Positions 33,951 to 41,447 of a stretch of 64,000 nucleotides of DNA are shown here, piece by piece. Made by a program: the position numbers and the translations under genes. The first letter of the stretch is position 1, and each line of letters starts with the position of its first letter. The stretch lies in contig DGRE01000031.1 of assembly GCA_002389905.1 (NCBI GenBank), positions 10,531 through 74,530 of the forward strand, written 5' to 3'. Under the pieces are notes generated by a model. That model was not told the DNA's origin. It worked only from the letters and a program-made list of their open reading frames with translations, and made no database searches. The DNA is from Hungatella sp. UBA4396. GTDB taxonomy: Bacteria > Bacillota > Clostridia > Lachnospirales > Lachnospiraceae.

Positions 33951-34223
33951 TTATTTCAGCACATCCCCATATTCCGGATTTTTTTCAAACCATGCCACAG
34001 CATAGGAACAGGTAGGAACAGCTTTCTTTCCCTGGGAACGGAGCTGATTTGCGGCGGCCTCTAAAAGCTGCCCTGCAATACCCTGTCCTCTGAGGGAATC
34101 GTCTACAAAGGTGTGATTGATATTAACAGTATTCTGGTCCGTGTCGGGGAAGGTGACCTCGGCCAGCAGATTATGATTGGAATCATAGAGAGCGATTTGG
34201 TTTGGATTATAAGTGAAGTCCAT
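33951..34223 (-). CDS. Small GNAT family N-acetyltransferase (YjdJ-like)
   Basis: A 90-residue minimal acetyl-CoA-dependent N-acetyltransferase fold. The acetyl-CoA loop is in 'VDDSLRGQGIAGQLLEAA' and the C-terminal 'CSYAVAWFEKNPEY' is typical of this short class, which lacks the N-terminal strand of full GNATs. The start at 34223 has AGGAGG upstream; the frame continues to 34283 without a site. It is convergent with the ilvE relic and divergent from allE. The substrate is unknown. Confidence 0.85.
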   Translation of the reverse strand: MDFTYNPNQIALYDSNHNLLAEVTFPDTDQNTVNINHTFVDDSLRGQGIAGQLLEAAANQLRSQGKKAVPTCSYAVAWFEKNPEYGDVLK

Positions 34224-34331
34224 TATGATTACCTCCTGTCTTTGTAATAAACGGATTATATCATTTATTTTATGGAGTATCAAGGAGGGGAATGAAAGAT
34301 AAGATCAAACAGATAAAAGGAGAATCAGACT

Positions 34332-35123
34332 ATGAGCTATTTAAATGGAGTTACCGGCTACAGAAAAGATTTATTGAACACCCGTTCCGTCATAAAAAGA
34401 GGAAATTATGCGGTTATTGAGCCTGACGGCCTGGTGAAGAACACCATTCCGGGCTTTGAAGGGTGCCAGATAACCATACTGTCTTCTCCAAAGCTGGGGG
34501 CTTCCTTTGTGGACTATCTGGTTGGAATAGAGCCGGGAGGATATCATCATGAAGGCTTTGGACAGCCGGGAGAGGAGATATTCTTTTATTTGTTTGAAGG
34601 AAATGTAAAGGTATGGAATCAGGAGGAAGAAGCAGAGCTTGAGGATGGAGGCTATATATTCTGCCCGGAAGGCACAAAGCTCTTTTTTGAACATATCGGT
34701 GATAAGCCTGCAAAAGGATTTCTCTATAAAAGAAAATACCAGAGAATTCCAGGGTATGAAGCACATACTGTCATCGGAAACATCAACAGCGTTCCCGGAA
34801 TTGACTATGAAGGCATGACGGATGTGATGGTAAAGGATTTCCTGCCTTCTGCCAAAGACTTAGGCTTTGATATGAATTTCCACATCCTGTCCTTTAAACC
34901 GGGAGCCTGCCACGGCTACATCGAAACCCATGTCCAGGAGCATGGAGCCTATATCTACTCCGGTGAAGGGATGTATGTGCTGGACAATGACTGGATACCG
35001 GTCAAAAAAGGAGATTATCTCTTTATGGGGGCCTACTGTCCCCAGGCGGCTTACGGCGTAGGACGGGATGAGGAGTTTGCATATATTTATTCCAAGGATT
35101 GTAACCGGGATATTGATTTGTAA
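34332..35123 (+). CDS. allE: (S)-ureidoglycine aminohydrolase
   Basis: A 263-residue bicupin enzyme that converts (S)-ureidoglycine to (S)-ureidoglycolate and ammonia in allantoin breakdown. The N-terminal opening 'YLNGVTGYRKDLLNTRSVI' and the C-terminal cupin metal site 'IETHVQEHGAYIYSGEG', containing the Glu/His/His ligands with Gln further on in 'CPQAAYGVG', match the AllE family. AAAGGAG precedes the ATG. No other allantoin-pathway gene lies in the window, so the physiological context is not visible. Confidence 0.92.
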   Translation: MSYLNGVTGYRKDLLNTRSVIKRGNYAVIEPDGLVKNTIPGFEGCQITILSSPKLGASFVDYLVGIEPGGYHHEGFGQPGEEIFFYLFEGNVKVWNQEEEAELEDGGYIFCPEGTKLFFEHIGDKPAKGFLYKRKYQRIPGYEAHTVIGNINSVPGIDYEGMTDVMVKDFLPSAKDLGFDMNFHILSFKPGACHGYIETHVQEHGAYIYSGEGMYVLDNDWIPVKKGDYLFMGAYCPQAAYGVGRDEEFAYIYSKDCNRDIDL

Positions 35124-35154
35124 AACGGGGGAATGCAGTGCTTCATCCCCCGTT
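35124..35154. terminator. Bidirectional hairpin between convergent allE and sodA
   Basis: AACGGGGGA and TCCCCCGTT form a 9-bp stem. It overlaps the last codons of the minus-strand superoxide dismutase gene. No clear T-run. Confidence 0.55.
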
Positions 35155-35775
35155 GATACAGTTTATGTAACGGTCATTTGCCACCTGCCAGCTTACTACA
35201 TGGAACCAGTCTTCTATGTAGGCGGCCCTGTCAGTAAATCGCTTTAAGAAATAGGCGTGTTCCCAGACATCAATTCCTGCCACAACACAAAGGCCGTTGG
35301 TAATGGGAGTGTCCTGATTGGCTGTCATGACGATTCTCAGTCTGCCATCCGGTTCCACCACCAGCCAGGCATACCCAGAGCCAAAGACGGCCAGGGCATA
35401 AGCCTTGAATTCGTCAAAAAACCGTTCTACCGATCCAAAGTCCCGTATAATGGCTGGATACAAGGCCTGGGCCTCGGTACGGGTTTCAGAGGGGGTCATG
35501 CCGTAAAAATAAATCAGGTGATTATAAACGCCTCCACCGTAATTGATAATTCCCTGCCGGATTACATCAGGAAGGCTTGAGGGATCTCTCAGAAGCTCTT
35601 CTAAAGACAGGTTCTGAAGCTCCGGATAACCGCTTAAGATGGCATTTAGGTTTGCCACATATCTTTGTAATTGCCTGTCATGGTGAATGTACATGGTCTG
35701 GGTATCAATATAAGGCTCCAGTGCGTCGTAGGCGTATGGGAGAGGGGGATTCACAAATGGATAATGTTCATTCAT
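35143..35775 (-). CDS. Iron/manganese superoxide dismutase-like protein
   Basis: A 210-residue Fe/Mn-SOD fold protein. Metal ligands are present: His31 in 'MYIHHDRQL', His in 'VYNHLIYF', and Asp/His in 'GIDVWEHAYFLKR'. Second-shell positions differ from standard enzymes: the 'HHxxHH' motif is HHDRQL, and the usual 'NHSLFW' is NHLIYF, so the Trp is lost. Clostridia carry such divergent SODs, some linked with spore coats, so activity should not be assumed. The ribosome site before the ATG is weak (GGGAA). Confidence 0.85.
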   Translation of the reverse strand: MNEHYPFVNPPLPYAYDALEPYIDTQTMYIHHDRQLQRYVANLNAILSGYPELQNLSLEELLRDPSSLPDVIRQGIINYGGGVYNHLIYFYGMTPSETRTEAQALYPAIIRDFGSVERFFDEFKAYALAVFGSGYAWLVVEPDGRLRIVMTANQDTPITNGLCVVAGIDVWEHAYFLKRFTDRAAYIEDWFHVVSWQVANDRYINCINGG

Positions 35776-35855
35776 AGATTGCGTTCCCGTTTCTATTATT
35801 TGTATATGTATATTCAGCAGGGAAAAATATATGATGGATAAGCCGGGAAAGTACT

Positions 35856-35884
35856 CTATAGGTCAGCTATAGGTTTTGCCTATA
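35856..35884. promoter_or_regulatory. LysR-type binding-site candidate upstream of metY
   Basis: CTATAG (35856-35861), GTCAG, CTATAG (35867-35872), then TATAGG-TTTTG-CCTATA (35868-35884) as a perfect inverted repeat. It lies about 22 nt upstream of the metY -35 box, the usual activator position. A related CTATAG-N4-CTATTG is found at 38829-38844 before the cystathionine synthase-like gene. Confidence 0.5.
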
Positions 35885-35905
35885 TCCAGTTCCTGATTAT
35901 AGATA

Positions 35906-35935
35906 TTAACACCTCCTTTTAAAATACGATATAAT
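35906..35935 (+). promoter_or_regulatory. Promoter of metY
   Basis: TTAACA (35906-35911) and TATAAT (35930-35935) at 18-nt spacing. Confidence 0.6.
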
Positions 35936-35990
35936 ACAAATCAAGCAGATGTGAAACAAACAAAACCCAGAAAATCAGGAGGATATAAAT

Positions 35991-37298
35991 ATGGCTAAGA
36001 AAGCAAGAACAGAAAGAAATTTTAAGTTTGAAACATTACAGCTTCACGTAGGGCAGGAGCAGGCAGACCCGGTTACAGATGCAAGAGCAGTTCCCATTTA
36101 CCAGAGCGCTTCCTACGTATTCCATAACTGCGACCACGCAGCAGCCAGATTTAATCTGACCGATGCAGGAAACATTTACGGAAGATTGACCAACCCAACT
36201 CAGGGCGTTTTTGAGCAGAGAATGGCAGCTTTGGAAGGCGGTTCGGCAGCGCTTGCAGTTGCTTCCGGCGCAGCGGCAGTTACATATGCCATCCAGAACA
36301 TCACAAAAAATGGAGATCATGTGGTGGCCGCTAAAAATATTTACGGTGGAACCTACAATTTATTGGAGCACACCCTTCCGGAATATGGCGTGACTACCAC
36401 TTTTGTAGATCCTTTTAACTATGAAGAGCTGGAACATGCCATTCAGGAAAACACAAAGCTGGTTTTCATTGAAACTCTTGGAAACCCTAATTCCGATGTG
36501 GTTGACATTGAAAAGATCGCAGGAATTGCCCATGGGCATAAAATTCCGGTAATTATAGATAATACCTTTGGAACTCCCTATCTCATAAGACCCATTGAGT
36601 ACGGAGCGGACATTGTGGTACATTCTGCCACCAAATTCATCGGAGGCCACGGCACCACCATCGGTGGTGTGATCGTGGAAAGCGGCAAATTTGACTGGGA
36701 GGCTTCCGGCAAATTCCCGGGCCTTACAGAGCCTAACCCCAGCTATCATGGAGTCAGCTTTACAAAGGCGGCAGGCCCGGCAGCATTTGTGACAAAGATT
36801 CGTGCCCTTCTCCTTCGTGATACGGGAGCAACCTTATCGCCTTTCCATGCATTTACCTTCCTTCAGGGCTTGGAAACTCTGTCCCTGCGGGTGGAACGCC
36901 ATGTGGAAAATGCATTGAAGGTAGTGGAGTATTTGAAACATCATCCCCAGGTTGACACAGTACACCATCCTTCTGTTTCCCAGGACCCAGAACAGCAGGA
37001 ATTATATAAGAAATACTTTCCATCAGGCGGCGGCTCCATCTTCACCTTTGAGATCAAGGGAGATGCCAGGAAGGCAAAAGACTTTATTGACCAGTTGGAG
37101 CTGTTTTCCCTTTTGGCAAACGTTGCAGATGTGAAGTCCCTGGTTATTCATCCGGCCTCCACCACTCATTCCCAGATGACAGAGGAAGAGCTGGCAGGCT
37201 CAGGAATCAAACCGAACACCATCCGCCTTTCCATAGGAACGGAAAACATTGCGGATATTATAGAAGATTTAGACGAAGCATTTAAGGCCGTTCAGTAA
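35991..37298 (+). CDS. metY: O-acetylhomoserine aminocarboxypropyltransferase (sulfhydrylase)
   Basis: A 435-residue PLP enzyme that makes homocysteine from O-acetylhomoserine and sulfide. The opening 'FETLQLHVGQEQADPVTDAR' and the PLP lysine Lys215 in 'HSATKFIGGHGTT' are classic for MetY, and the insert 'GKFPGLTEPNPSYHG' is present. AGGAGG precedes the ATG. A LysR-like site and good promoter lie upstream, a terminator downstream, and the LysR gene 83 nt beyond. It is the most typical of the three gamma-family paralogues. Confidence 0.95.
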   Translation: MAKKARTERNFKFETLQLHVGQEQADPVTDARAVPIYQSASYVFHNCDHAAARFNLTDAGNIYGRLTNPTQGVFEQRMAALEGGSAALAVASGAAAVTYAIQNITKNGDHVVAAKNIYGGTYNLLEHTLPEYGVTTTFVDPFNYEELEHAIQENTKLVFIETLGNPNSDVVDIEKIAGIAHGHKIPVIIDNTFGTPYLIRPIEYGADIVVHSATKFIGGHGTTIGGVIVESGKFDWEASGKFPGLTEPNPSYHGVSFTKAAGPAAFVTKIRALLLRDTGATLSPFHAFTFLQGLETLSLRVERHVENALKVVEYLKHHPQVDTVHHPSVSQDPEQQELYKKYFPSGGGSIFTFEIKGDARKAKDFIDQLELFSLLANVADVKSLVIHPASTTHSQMTEEELAGSGIKPNTIRLSIGTENIADIIEDLDEAFKAVQ

Positions 37299-37332
37299 AT
37301 AAGGCGACCCATTTGACTGCGGGATCAGAAAT

Positions 37333-37362
37333 GGCTGCCATGGTTGTTATGGCAGCCGTTTT
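37333..37362 (+). terminator. Intrinsic terminator between metY and lysR
   Basis: GGCTGCCAT-GGTTGTT-ATGGCAGCC followed by GTTTTCC. It stops a few bases before the lysR ribosome site, leaving no space for a separate promoter. Confidence 0.78.
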
Positions 37363-37381
37363 CCCATGGAAGGAGGAATTC

Positions 37382-38290
37382 ATGACATTACAGCAGCTTC
37401 GCTATGCCGTATGCATTGCAAATCAAAAATCTATGAACAAAGCGGCTTCCCGGCTTTTTATTACCCAACCCAGCTTATCCAGCACCATCCGGGATCTGGA
37501 GGAAGAAATCGGCTTACAGATATTTCTGCGTTCTAACAGGGGAATTGTGATCACTCCGGAGGGGGAAGAATTTTTAGGATATGCGAGACAGATGCTGGAG
37601 CAGTACCGGCTGATGGAGGAGCGTTTTGTAAAAAGGGAAAAGTTCAAGAAGAAATTCAGCGTATCCACCCAGCATTACACCTTTGCAGTCCAGGCATTTA
37701 TCCAGATGGCAAAGGAGTTTGGAATGGAGACTTTTGAGTTTGCGGTTCATGAAACAAAAACCTATGAAGTAGTAGAAAATGTGAAAAATCAGAAGAGTGA
37801 GCTGGGCATCCTGTATCTGGATGATTTCAACCAGAAGGCCATCCGGAAAATCCTTTCCGACAATGAACTGGAATTCATCGAATTGTTCCAGTGCGGAATT
37901 TACGTGTACTTATGGGAAGGAAATCCTCTGGCGGGGAAGGAACGGATTGGATTTGAAGACTTAAAAAACTACCCCTGCCTGTCTTTTGACCAGGGGACAA
38001 ACAGCTCCTTTTACCTGGCAGAAGAGGTGTTTAGTATCTATGAATACAAGCAGATCATAAAGGCAAACGACAGGGCCACCATGCTGAATCTCATGGTGGG
38101 ATTAAACGGCTATACCCTTTGTTCCGGAATCATCTGCGAGGATTTAAACGGAGATAAATACAGGGCAATTCCTTTGGACACCGAGGATAAAATGAGGATC
38201 GGCTACATTAAAAAGAAGAAAATGCCCTTGAGTATTCTTGGCGAAAAGTATATAGAAGAATTGAAAAAATACCAGGAGCGGGTTCTCTGA
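37382..38290 (+). CDS. LysR family regulator of sulfur amino-acid genes (CysB/CmbR-like)
   Basis: A 302-residue regulator with the LysR winged helix at the N-terminus ('LQQLRYAVCIANQKSMNKAASRLFITQPSLSSTIRDLEEEIG'-type pattern, residues 3-45) and a periplasmic-binding-like effector domain from about 90. The ATG at 37382 follows AAGGAGG; the frame runs back to 37313 without a ribosome site. Its place right after metY and beside other sulfur genes suggests it activates them in response to sulfur status; O-acetylserine or homoserine derivatives are known effectors in relatives. Expression seems to need read-through of the metY terminator. Confidence 0.88.
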   Translation: MTLQQLRYAVCIANQKSMNKAASRLFITQPSLSSTIRDLEEEIGLQIFLRSNRGIVITPEGEEFLGYARQMLEQYRLMEERFVKREKFKKKFSVSTQHYTFAVQAFIQMAKEFGMETFEFAVHETKTYEVVENVKNQKSELGILYLDDFNQKAIRKILSDNELEFIELFQCGIYVYLWEGNPLAGKERIGFEDLKNYPCLSFDQGTNSSFYLAEEVFSIYEYKQIIKANDRATMLNLMVGLNGYTLCSGIICEDLNGDKYRAIPLDTEDKMRIGYIKKKKMPLSILGEKYIEELKKYQERVL

Positions 38291-38293
38291 TTC

Positions 38294-38725
38294 CTAAATA
38301 TAGTATTCAGGAGTGCCCTGTCCGCTATCCAAAATGTCCTGGAGAGTAATGCCGCTTAAATAATTAAGGATGACTTCGGAAAGTCCCTCCCAGATGGGAA
38401 GGGTTAAGCATTCTGCCTTGCGGTTACAGTCATTTGTCTCATTGTCCATGCAGGCAACAGGGTTTAAGCTTCCCTCAGAGCTCAAGAGAATATCTGCAAT
38501 GGTAATTTGGGAAGGCTGTTTGGACAGCCTGTAGCCGCCCATATGCCCCCGGTAGGTGATGAGCAGGCCGCTGCGGTTTAAGAACGGAACAATCTGCTCT
38601 AAATATTTTTTTGAAATGCTCTGTCTCTCGGAAATGTCCTTCAGCGCAATGAAATCCTGATTGTAATGCTGGGCTAAATCGATCATCATCCGGAGAGAGT
38701 AGCGGCCGCGGGTTGATATTTTCAT
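38294..38725 (-). CDS. Rrf2 family regulator (CymR/IscR-like)
   Basis: A 143-residue winged-helix regulator opening 'MKISTRGRYSLRMMIDLAQH', the standard Rrf2 N-terminus, with 'YRGHMGGYRLSKQPSQI' as the wing. Three Cys (in 'VACMDNETNDCNRKAEC') are spaced as in Fe-S-binding IscR members. CymR itself senses cysteine through CysK/O-acetylserine and lacks a cluster, so either mode is possible. It is convergent with lysR (3 nt apart) and divergent from the cystathionine synthase-like gene. A palindrome over its own promoter suggests autorepression. Confidence 0.9.
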   Translation of the reverse strand: MKISTRGRYSLRMMIDLAQHYNQDFIALKDISERQSISKKYLEQIVPFLNRSGLLITYRGHMGGYRLSKQPSQITIADILLSSEGSLNPVACMDNETNDCNRKAECLTLPIWEGLSEVILNYLSGITLQDILDSGQGTPEYYI

Positions 38726-38749
38726 AAGTGCACCACCTTAACTGACATA

Positions 38750-38792
38750 ATTATAGATCAATACCTATTTTACCACAGGAGGAGTAGGTATT
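38750..38792 (-). promoter_or_regulatory. rrf2 promoter with flanking inverted repeat
   Basis: A minus-strand TATAAT (38755-38750) is preceded by AATACCTA (38760-38767) and TAGGTATT (38785-38792), an exact 8-bp inverted repeat with 17-nt spacing covering the -35 zone. The ATACC/GGTAT arms resemble the ends of IscR type 1 sites, though the spacing is longer. Confidence 0.5.
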
Positions 38793-38828
38793 CAACCGGT
38801 GAATGGATTTCTTTTTGATAGGAATAAG

Positions 38829-38844
38829 CTATAGCAGGCTATTG
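38829..38844. promoter_or_regulatory. CTATAG-type site upstream of the cystathionine synthase-like gene
   Basis: CTATAG-CAGG-CTATTG, similar to the paired CTATAG words before metY. Likely a second target of the LysR protein encoded between them. Confidence 0.35.
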
Positions 38845-38925
38845 TTTTTAAGTAATAGCTTTAGAGGGCTTAGGGGTGATATCCTTATGAGGAACATGAT
38901 AAAATTGAGAAAGCGGTGAATGAAT

Positions 38926-40080
38926 ATGGAATACGGAATTTCTACAAGGTGTTTATACGGCAATGGTGAGGAGAATCAGGTGGACCGTTCGGGGGCGGTC
39001 AGCTTCCCTATCTATCAGTCAGCCACCTTTGCCCATAAAGGAGTTGGAGAGAGCACAGGCTATGATTACAGTCGTCTGCAAAATCCCACCAGGGAGCAGC
39101 TTGAAAAAGTAGTGGCTTCCTTGGAGTACGGCGTGGATGCCCTGGCATTTTCCAGCGGCATGGCAGCCATTACAGCGCTGATGGAGCTGTTTTCCCCTGG
39201 GGACCACATCATTACAGACTGTGATTTATACGGAGGAAGCATCCGCCTCTTTGACAATATCAGCAAAAAGAACGGGCTTACCTTCAGTTCTGTGGACTGT
39301 TCCCGCCAGGGACATGAGGAATTTGAAAAGCTGATCAGCAAACATACAAAGGCAATCTTTATCGAAACCCCGACCAACCCTATGATGAATGTGATAGACA
39401 TTGAAAAGCTGGCGGAGATTGCAAAGAAAAACAATTTGCTTCTCATTGTGGACAACACCTTTTTATCCCCTTACTTCCAGAATCCTTTAAAACTGGGGGC
39501 AGATGTGGTGGTTCACAGCGGAACAAAATATCTGGGAGGCCACAACGACACCATTGCAGGATTTTTGGTGACTTCTTCTGCGGAAATCGCGGAGAGACTG
39601 AGATTTCTTATTAAGACAGTAGGCTCCGGTCTGGCTCCATTTGACAGCTGGCTGATTTTAAGGGGAATTAAAACCCTTGGAATCCGTATGGAACGGGCGG
39701 AGAAAAATGCGGGAAAACTGGTGGAGTGGCTTTGTCAGGAAAAGAAGGTCACAAAGGTATTTTACCCGGGAATCCCGTCAAGCAGGGGATATGAAATCTG
39801 CAAAAAGCAGGCCAGAGGCTTTGGCTGTATGGTGACATTTGAAGTGGAGACAAAGGAACTGGCCCATAGGATTTTAAAGGATGTGCGGCTGATTCGTTTT
39901 GCGGAAAGCCTGGGAGGAGTGGAGACGCTGATCACCTACCCAATCACCCAGACCCATGCCGATGTGCCAAAGGATGTTCTGGCGGCAAACGGAGTGACGG
40001 ACCGGATCCTGCGGCTTTCCGTGGGAATTGAGGATATAGAAGATCTTATAAAGGAACTGGAGCGTGTGTTTTATGTGTAA
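38926..40080 (+). CDS. Cystathionine gamma-synthase / gamma-lyase family PLP enzyme
   Basis: A 384-residue PLP enzyme of the transsulfuration family, cytoplasmic. It has 'YDYSRLQNPTREQLEKVVASLE', 'DNTFLSPYFQNPLKLGADV' and the PLP lysine Lys201 in 'HSGTKYLGGHND', and ends without the MetY-specific insertion. It could join O-acylhomoserine with cysteine or split cystathionine. The ATG at 38926 is favoured over 38920 because GGTGA sits 6 nt before it. It overlaps the next gene by 8 nt, a beta-lyase, so the pair may run cysteine to homocysteine transsulfuration. Confidence 0.9.
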   Translation: MEYGISTRCLYGNGEENQVDRSGAVSFPIYQSATFAHKGVGESTGYDYSRLQNPTREQLEKVVASLEYGVDALAFSSGMAAITALMELFSPGDHIITDCDLYGGSIRLFDNISKKNGLTFSSVDCSRQGHEEFEKLISKHTKAIFIETPTNPMMNVIDIEKLAEIAKKNNLLLIVDNTFLSPYFQNPLKLGADVVVHSGTKYLGGHNDTIAGFLVTSSAEIAERLRFLIKTVGSGLAPFDSWLILRGIKTLGIRMERAEKNAGKLVEWLCQEKKVTKVFYPGIPSSRGYEICKKQARGFGCMVTFEVETKELAHRILKDVRLIRFAESLGGVETLITYPITQTHADVPKDVLAANGVTDRILRLSVGIEDIEDLIKELERVFYV

Positions 40081-41257
40081 AGAAAATCATAATTTTGATG
40101 AAATCATTGACCGGAAGAATACGAGCTGTATTAAATATGACTTTGCTGCCCAAAGAGGAAAGCCGGAGAATATTCTTCCCCTGTGGGTGGCTGATATGGA
40201 CTTTAAGGTATCAGAAAAGGTTTTAGAGGCCATTCATCAGCGGGTGGACCACGGTATATTTGGCTACACCGAGTCGGGTGACCAGTATTTTGAGGCGATT
40301 CAGGGCTGGATGGAGAAAAGGCATGGGTGGACTGTAGAAAGAAACTGGCTGGTCAAGACCCCCGGTGTCGTGTTTGCCCTGGCAATGGCGGTGAAGGCTT
40401 TTACAGAGCCTGGAGACGCCGTTCTGATTCAGCAGCCGGTATACTATCCTTTCAGTGAGGTCATTAAGGACAATGACCGGGTTATTGTGGACAGCTCTCT
40501 GGTTTTGGGCGAGGATGGAAAGTATCACATGGATTTTGAGGATTTTGAAAAGAAGGCAGAGGAACATCATGTAAAGCTGTTCCTGTTATGCAATCCCCAC
40601 AATCCGGTGGGGAGAGTCTGGAGCAGAGAGGAGCTGGAGCGGCTGGGAGAAATCTGCATACGAAAAGATATTATAATTGTCAGCGATGAGATACATCAGG
40701 ACTTCGTGCTTCAGGGAAAACATCAGGTATTTGCGGATATAAGCAAGGAACTGAGAGACAGGACTGTTACCTGTACGGCTCCCAGCAAAACCTTTAACCT
40801 GGCCGGACTTCAGATTTCCAACATTTTTATTTCCAATCCCAAGCTGAGAGCCAGGTTCCGCAAGCAGATGTCCGCTTCCGGCTACAGCCAGTTAAACACC
40901 TTAGGCCTCATTGCCTGCGAGGCTTCATATCAGTATGGGGCGGAATGGCATGATCAGCTTATGGAATATTTAAAAGCCAATCTTTCTTATGTAAGGGAGT
41001 ACTTAAAGGAAAAGATCAGCAAAGTCAAGCTGACCCCGCCGGAAGGCACCTATTTGATCTGGCTGGATTTTCGGGAACTGGGTCTGACAGAAGAGGAGAG
41101 AGAGGACCTGATCGTCAACAAGGCAGGGCTTTGGCTGGACAGCGGTTCCATGTTCGGGCCTGCGGGAGAAGGATTTGAACGAATCAACATCGCCTGCCCC
41201 CGGTCCATCCTGGAACTGGCCTTACAGAAGCTGGAACAGGCTGTAAATGCAATATAA
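40073..41257 (+). CDS. MalY/PatB-type cystathionine beta-lyase (PLP aminotransferase fold)
   Basis: A 394-residue class I/II aminotransferase-fold protein of the MalY/PatB group. It starts 'FDEIIDRKNTSCIKYD' with 'LPLWVADMDFKVSEKVLEAI', contains 'NPHNPVGRVWSREEL' and 'SDEIHQDF', and the PLP lysine Lys239 in 'APSKTFNLAGLQ'. Members cleave cystathionine to homocysteine, pyruvate and ammonia, or act on other cysteine conjugates. The ATG at 40073 is preceded by GGAG; an in-frame GTG at 40064 is too close to it. It overlaps the preceding transsulfuration gene. Confidence 0.92.
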   Translation: MCKENHNFDEIIDRKNTSCIKYDFAAQRGKPENILPLWVADMDFKVSEKVLEAIHQRVDHGIFGYTESGDQYFEAIQGWMEKRHGWTVERNWLVKTPGVVFALAMAVKAFTEPGDAVLIQQPVYYPFSEVIKDNDRVIVDSSLVLGEDGKYHMDFEDFEKKAEEHHVKLFLLCNPHNPVGRVWSREELERLGEICIRKDIIIVSDEIHQDFVLQGKHQVFADISKELRDRTVTCTAPSKTFNLAGLQISNIFISNPKLRARFRKQMSASGYSQLNTLGLIACEASYQYGAEWHDQLMEYLKANLSYVREYLKEKISKVKLTPPEGTYLIWLDFRELGLTEEEREDLIVNKAGLWLDSGSMFGPAGEGFERINIACPRSILELALQKLEQAVNAI

Positions 41258-41278
41258 AAGATTTTCAGAAATAAAGTA

Positions 41279-41307
41279 TTGACACATTTCGTATGATGTA
41301 TTAATAT
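41279..41307 (+). promoter_or_regulatory. Promoter of cysK
   Basis: A perfect TTGACA (41279-41284) and TAATAT (41302-41307) at 17-nt spacing; a TATAAT also occurs at 41305-41310. CCTAT...ATAGG (41324-41340) follows near the start site. Confidence 0.6.
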
Positions 41308-41367
41308 AATTATATCATATAAACCTATTAAACATATAGGAAATGAGAGAATGGTCAAACGGGAAAG

Positions 41368-41396
41368 AGCGGGTGCCATTCGGGCAGCCGCTTTTT
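41368..41396 (+). terminator. Terminator inside the cysK leader (possible attenuator)
   Basis: AGCGG-G-TGCC / GGCA-G-CCGCT with an ATTCG loop and a T-run. It lies about 60 nt after the cysK promoter and 50 nt before the start codon. It could also simply end malY transcripts. Confidence 0.7.
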
Positions 41397-41447
41397 GCCA
41401 TATCATTTCGTATAAAATCAAAAAATATATAAACGGAGGTAAGGAAG

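Noticed and set aside
35776..35990. SAM riboswitch or T-box upstream of metY
   Set aside because: None of the conserved elements is present; control appears to be by protein sites.
41361..41400. T-box-like word in the cysK leader
   Set aside because: GGGTGCCATTCGG does not match the T-box bulge and there is no stem I or specifier; it is a plain terminator hairpin.
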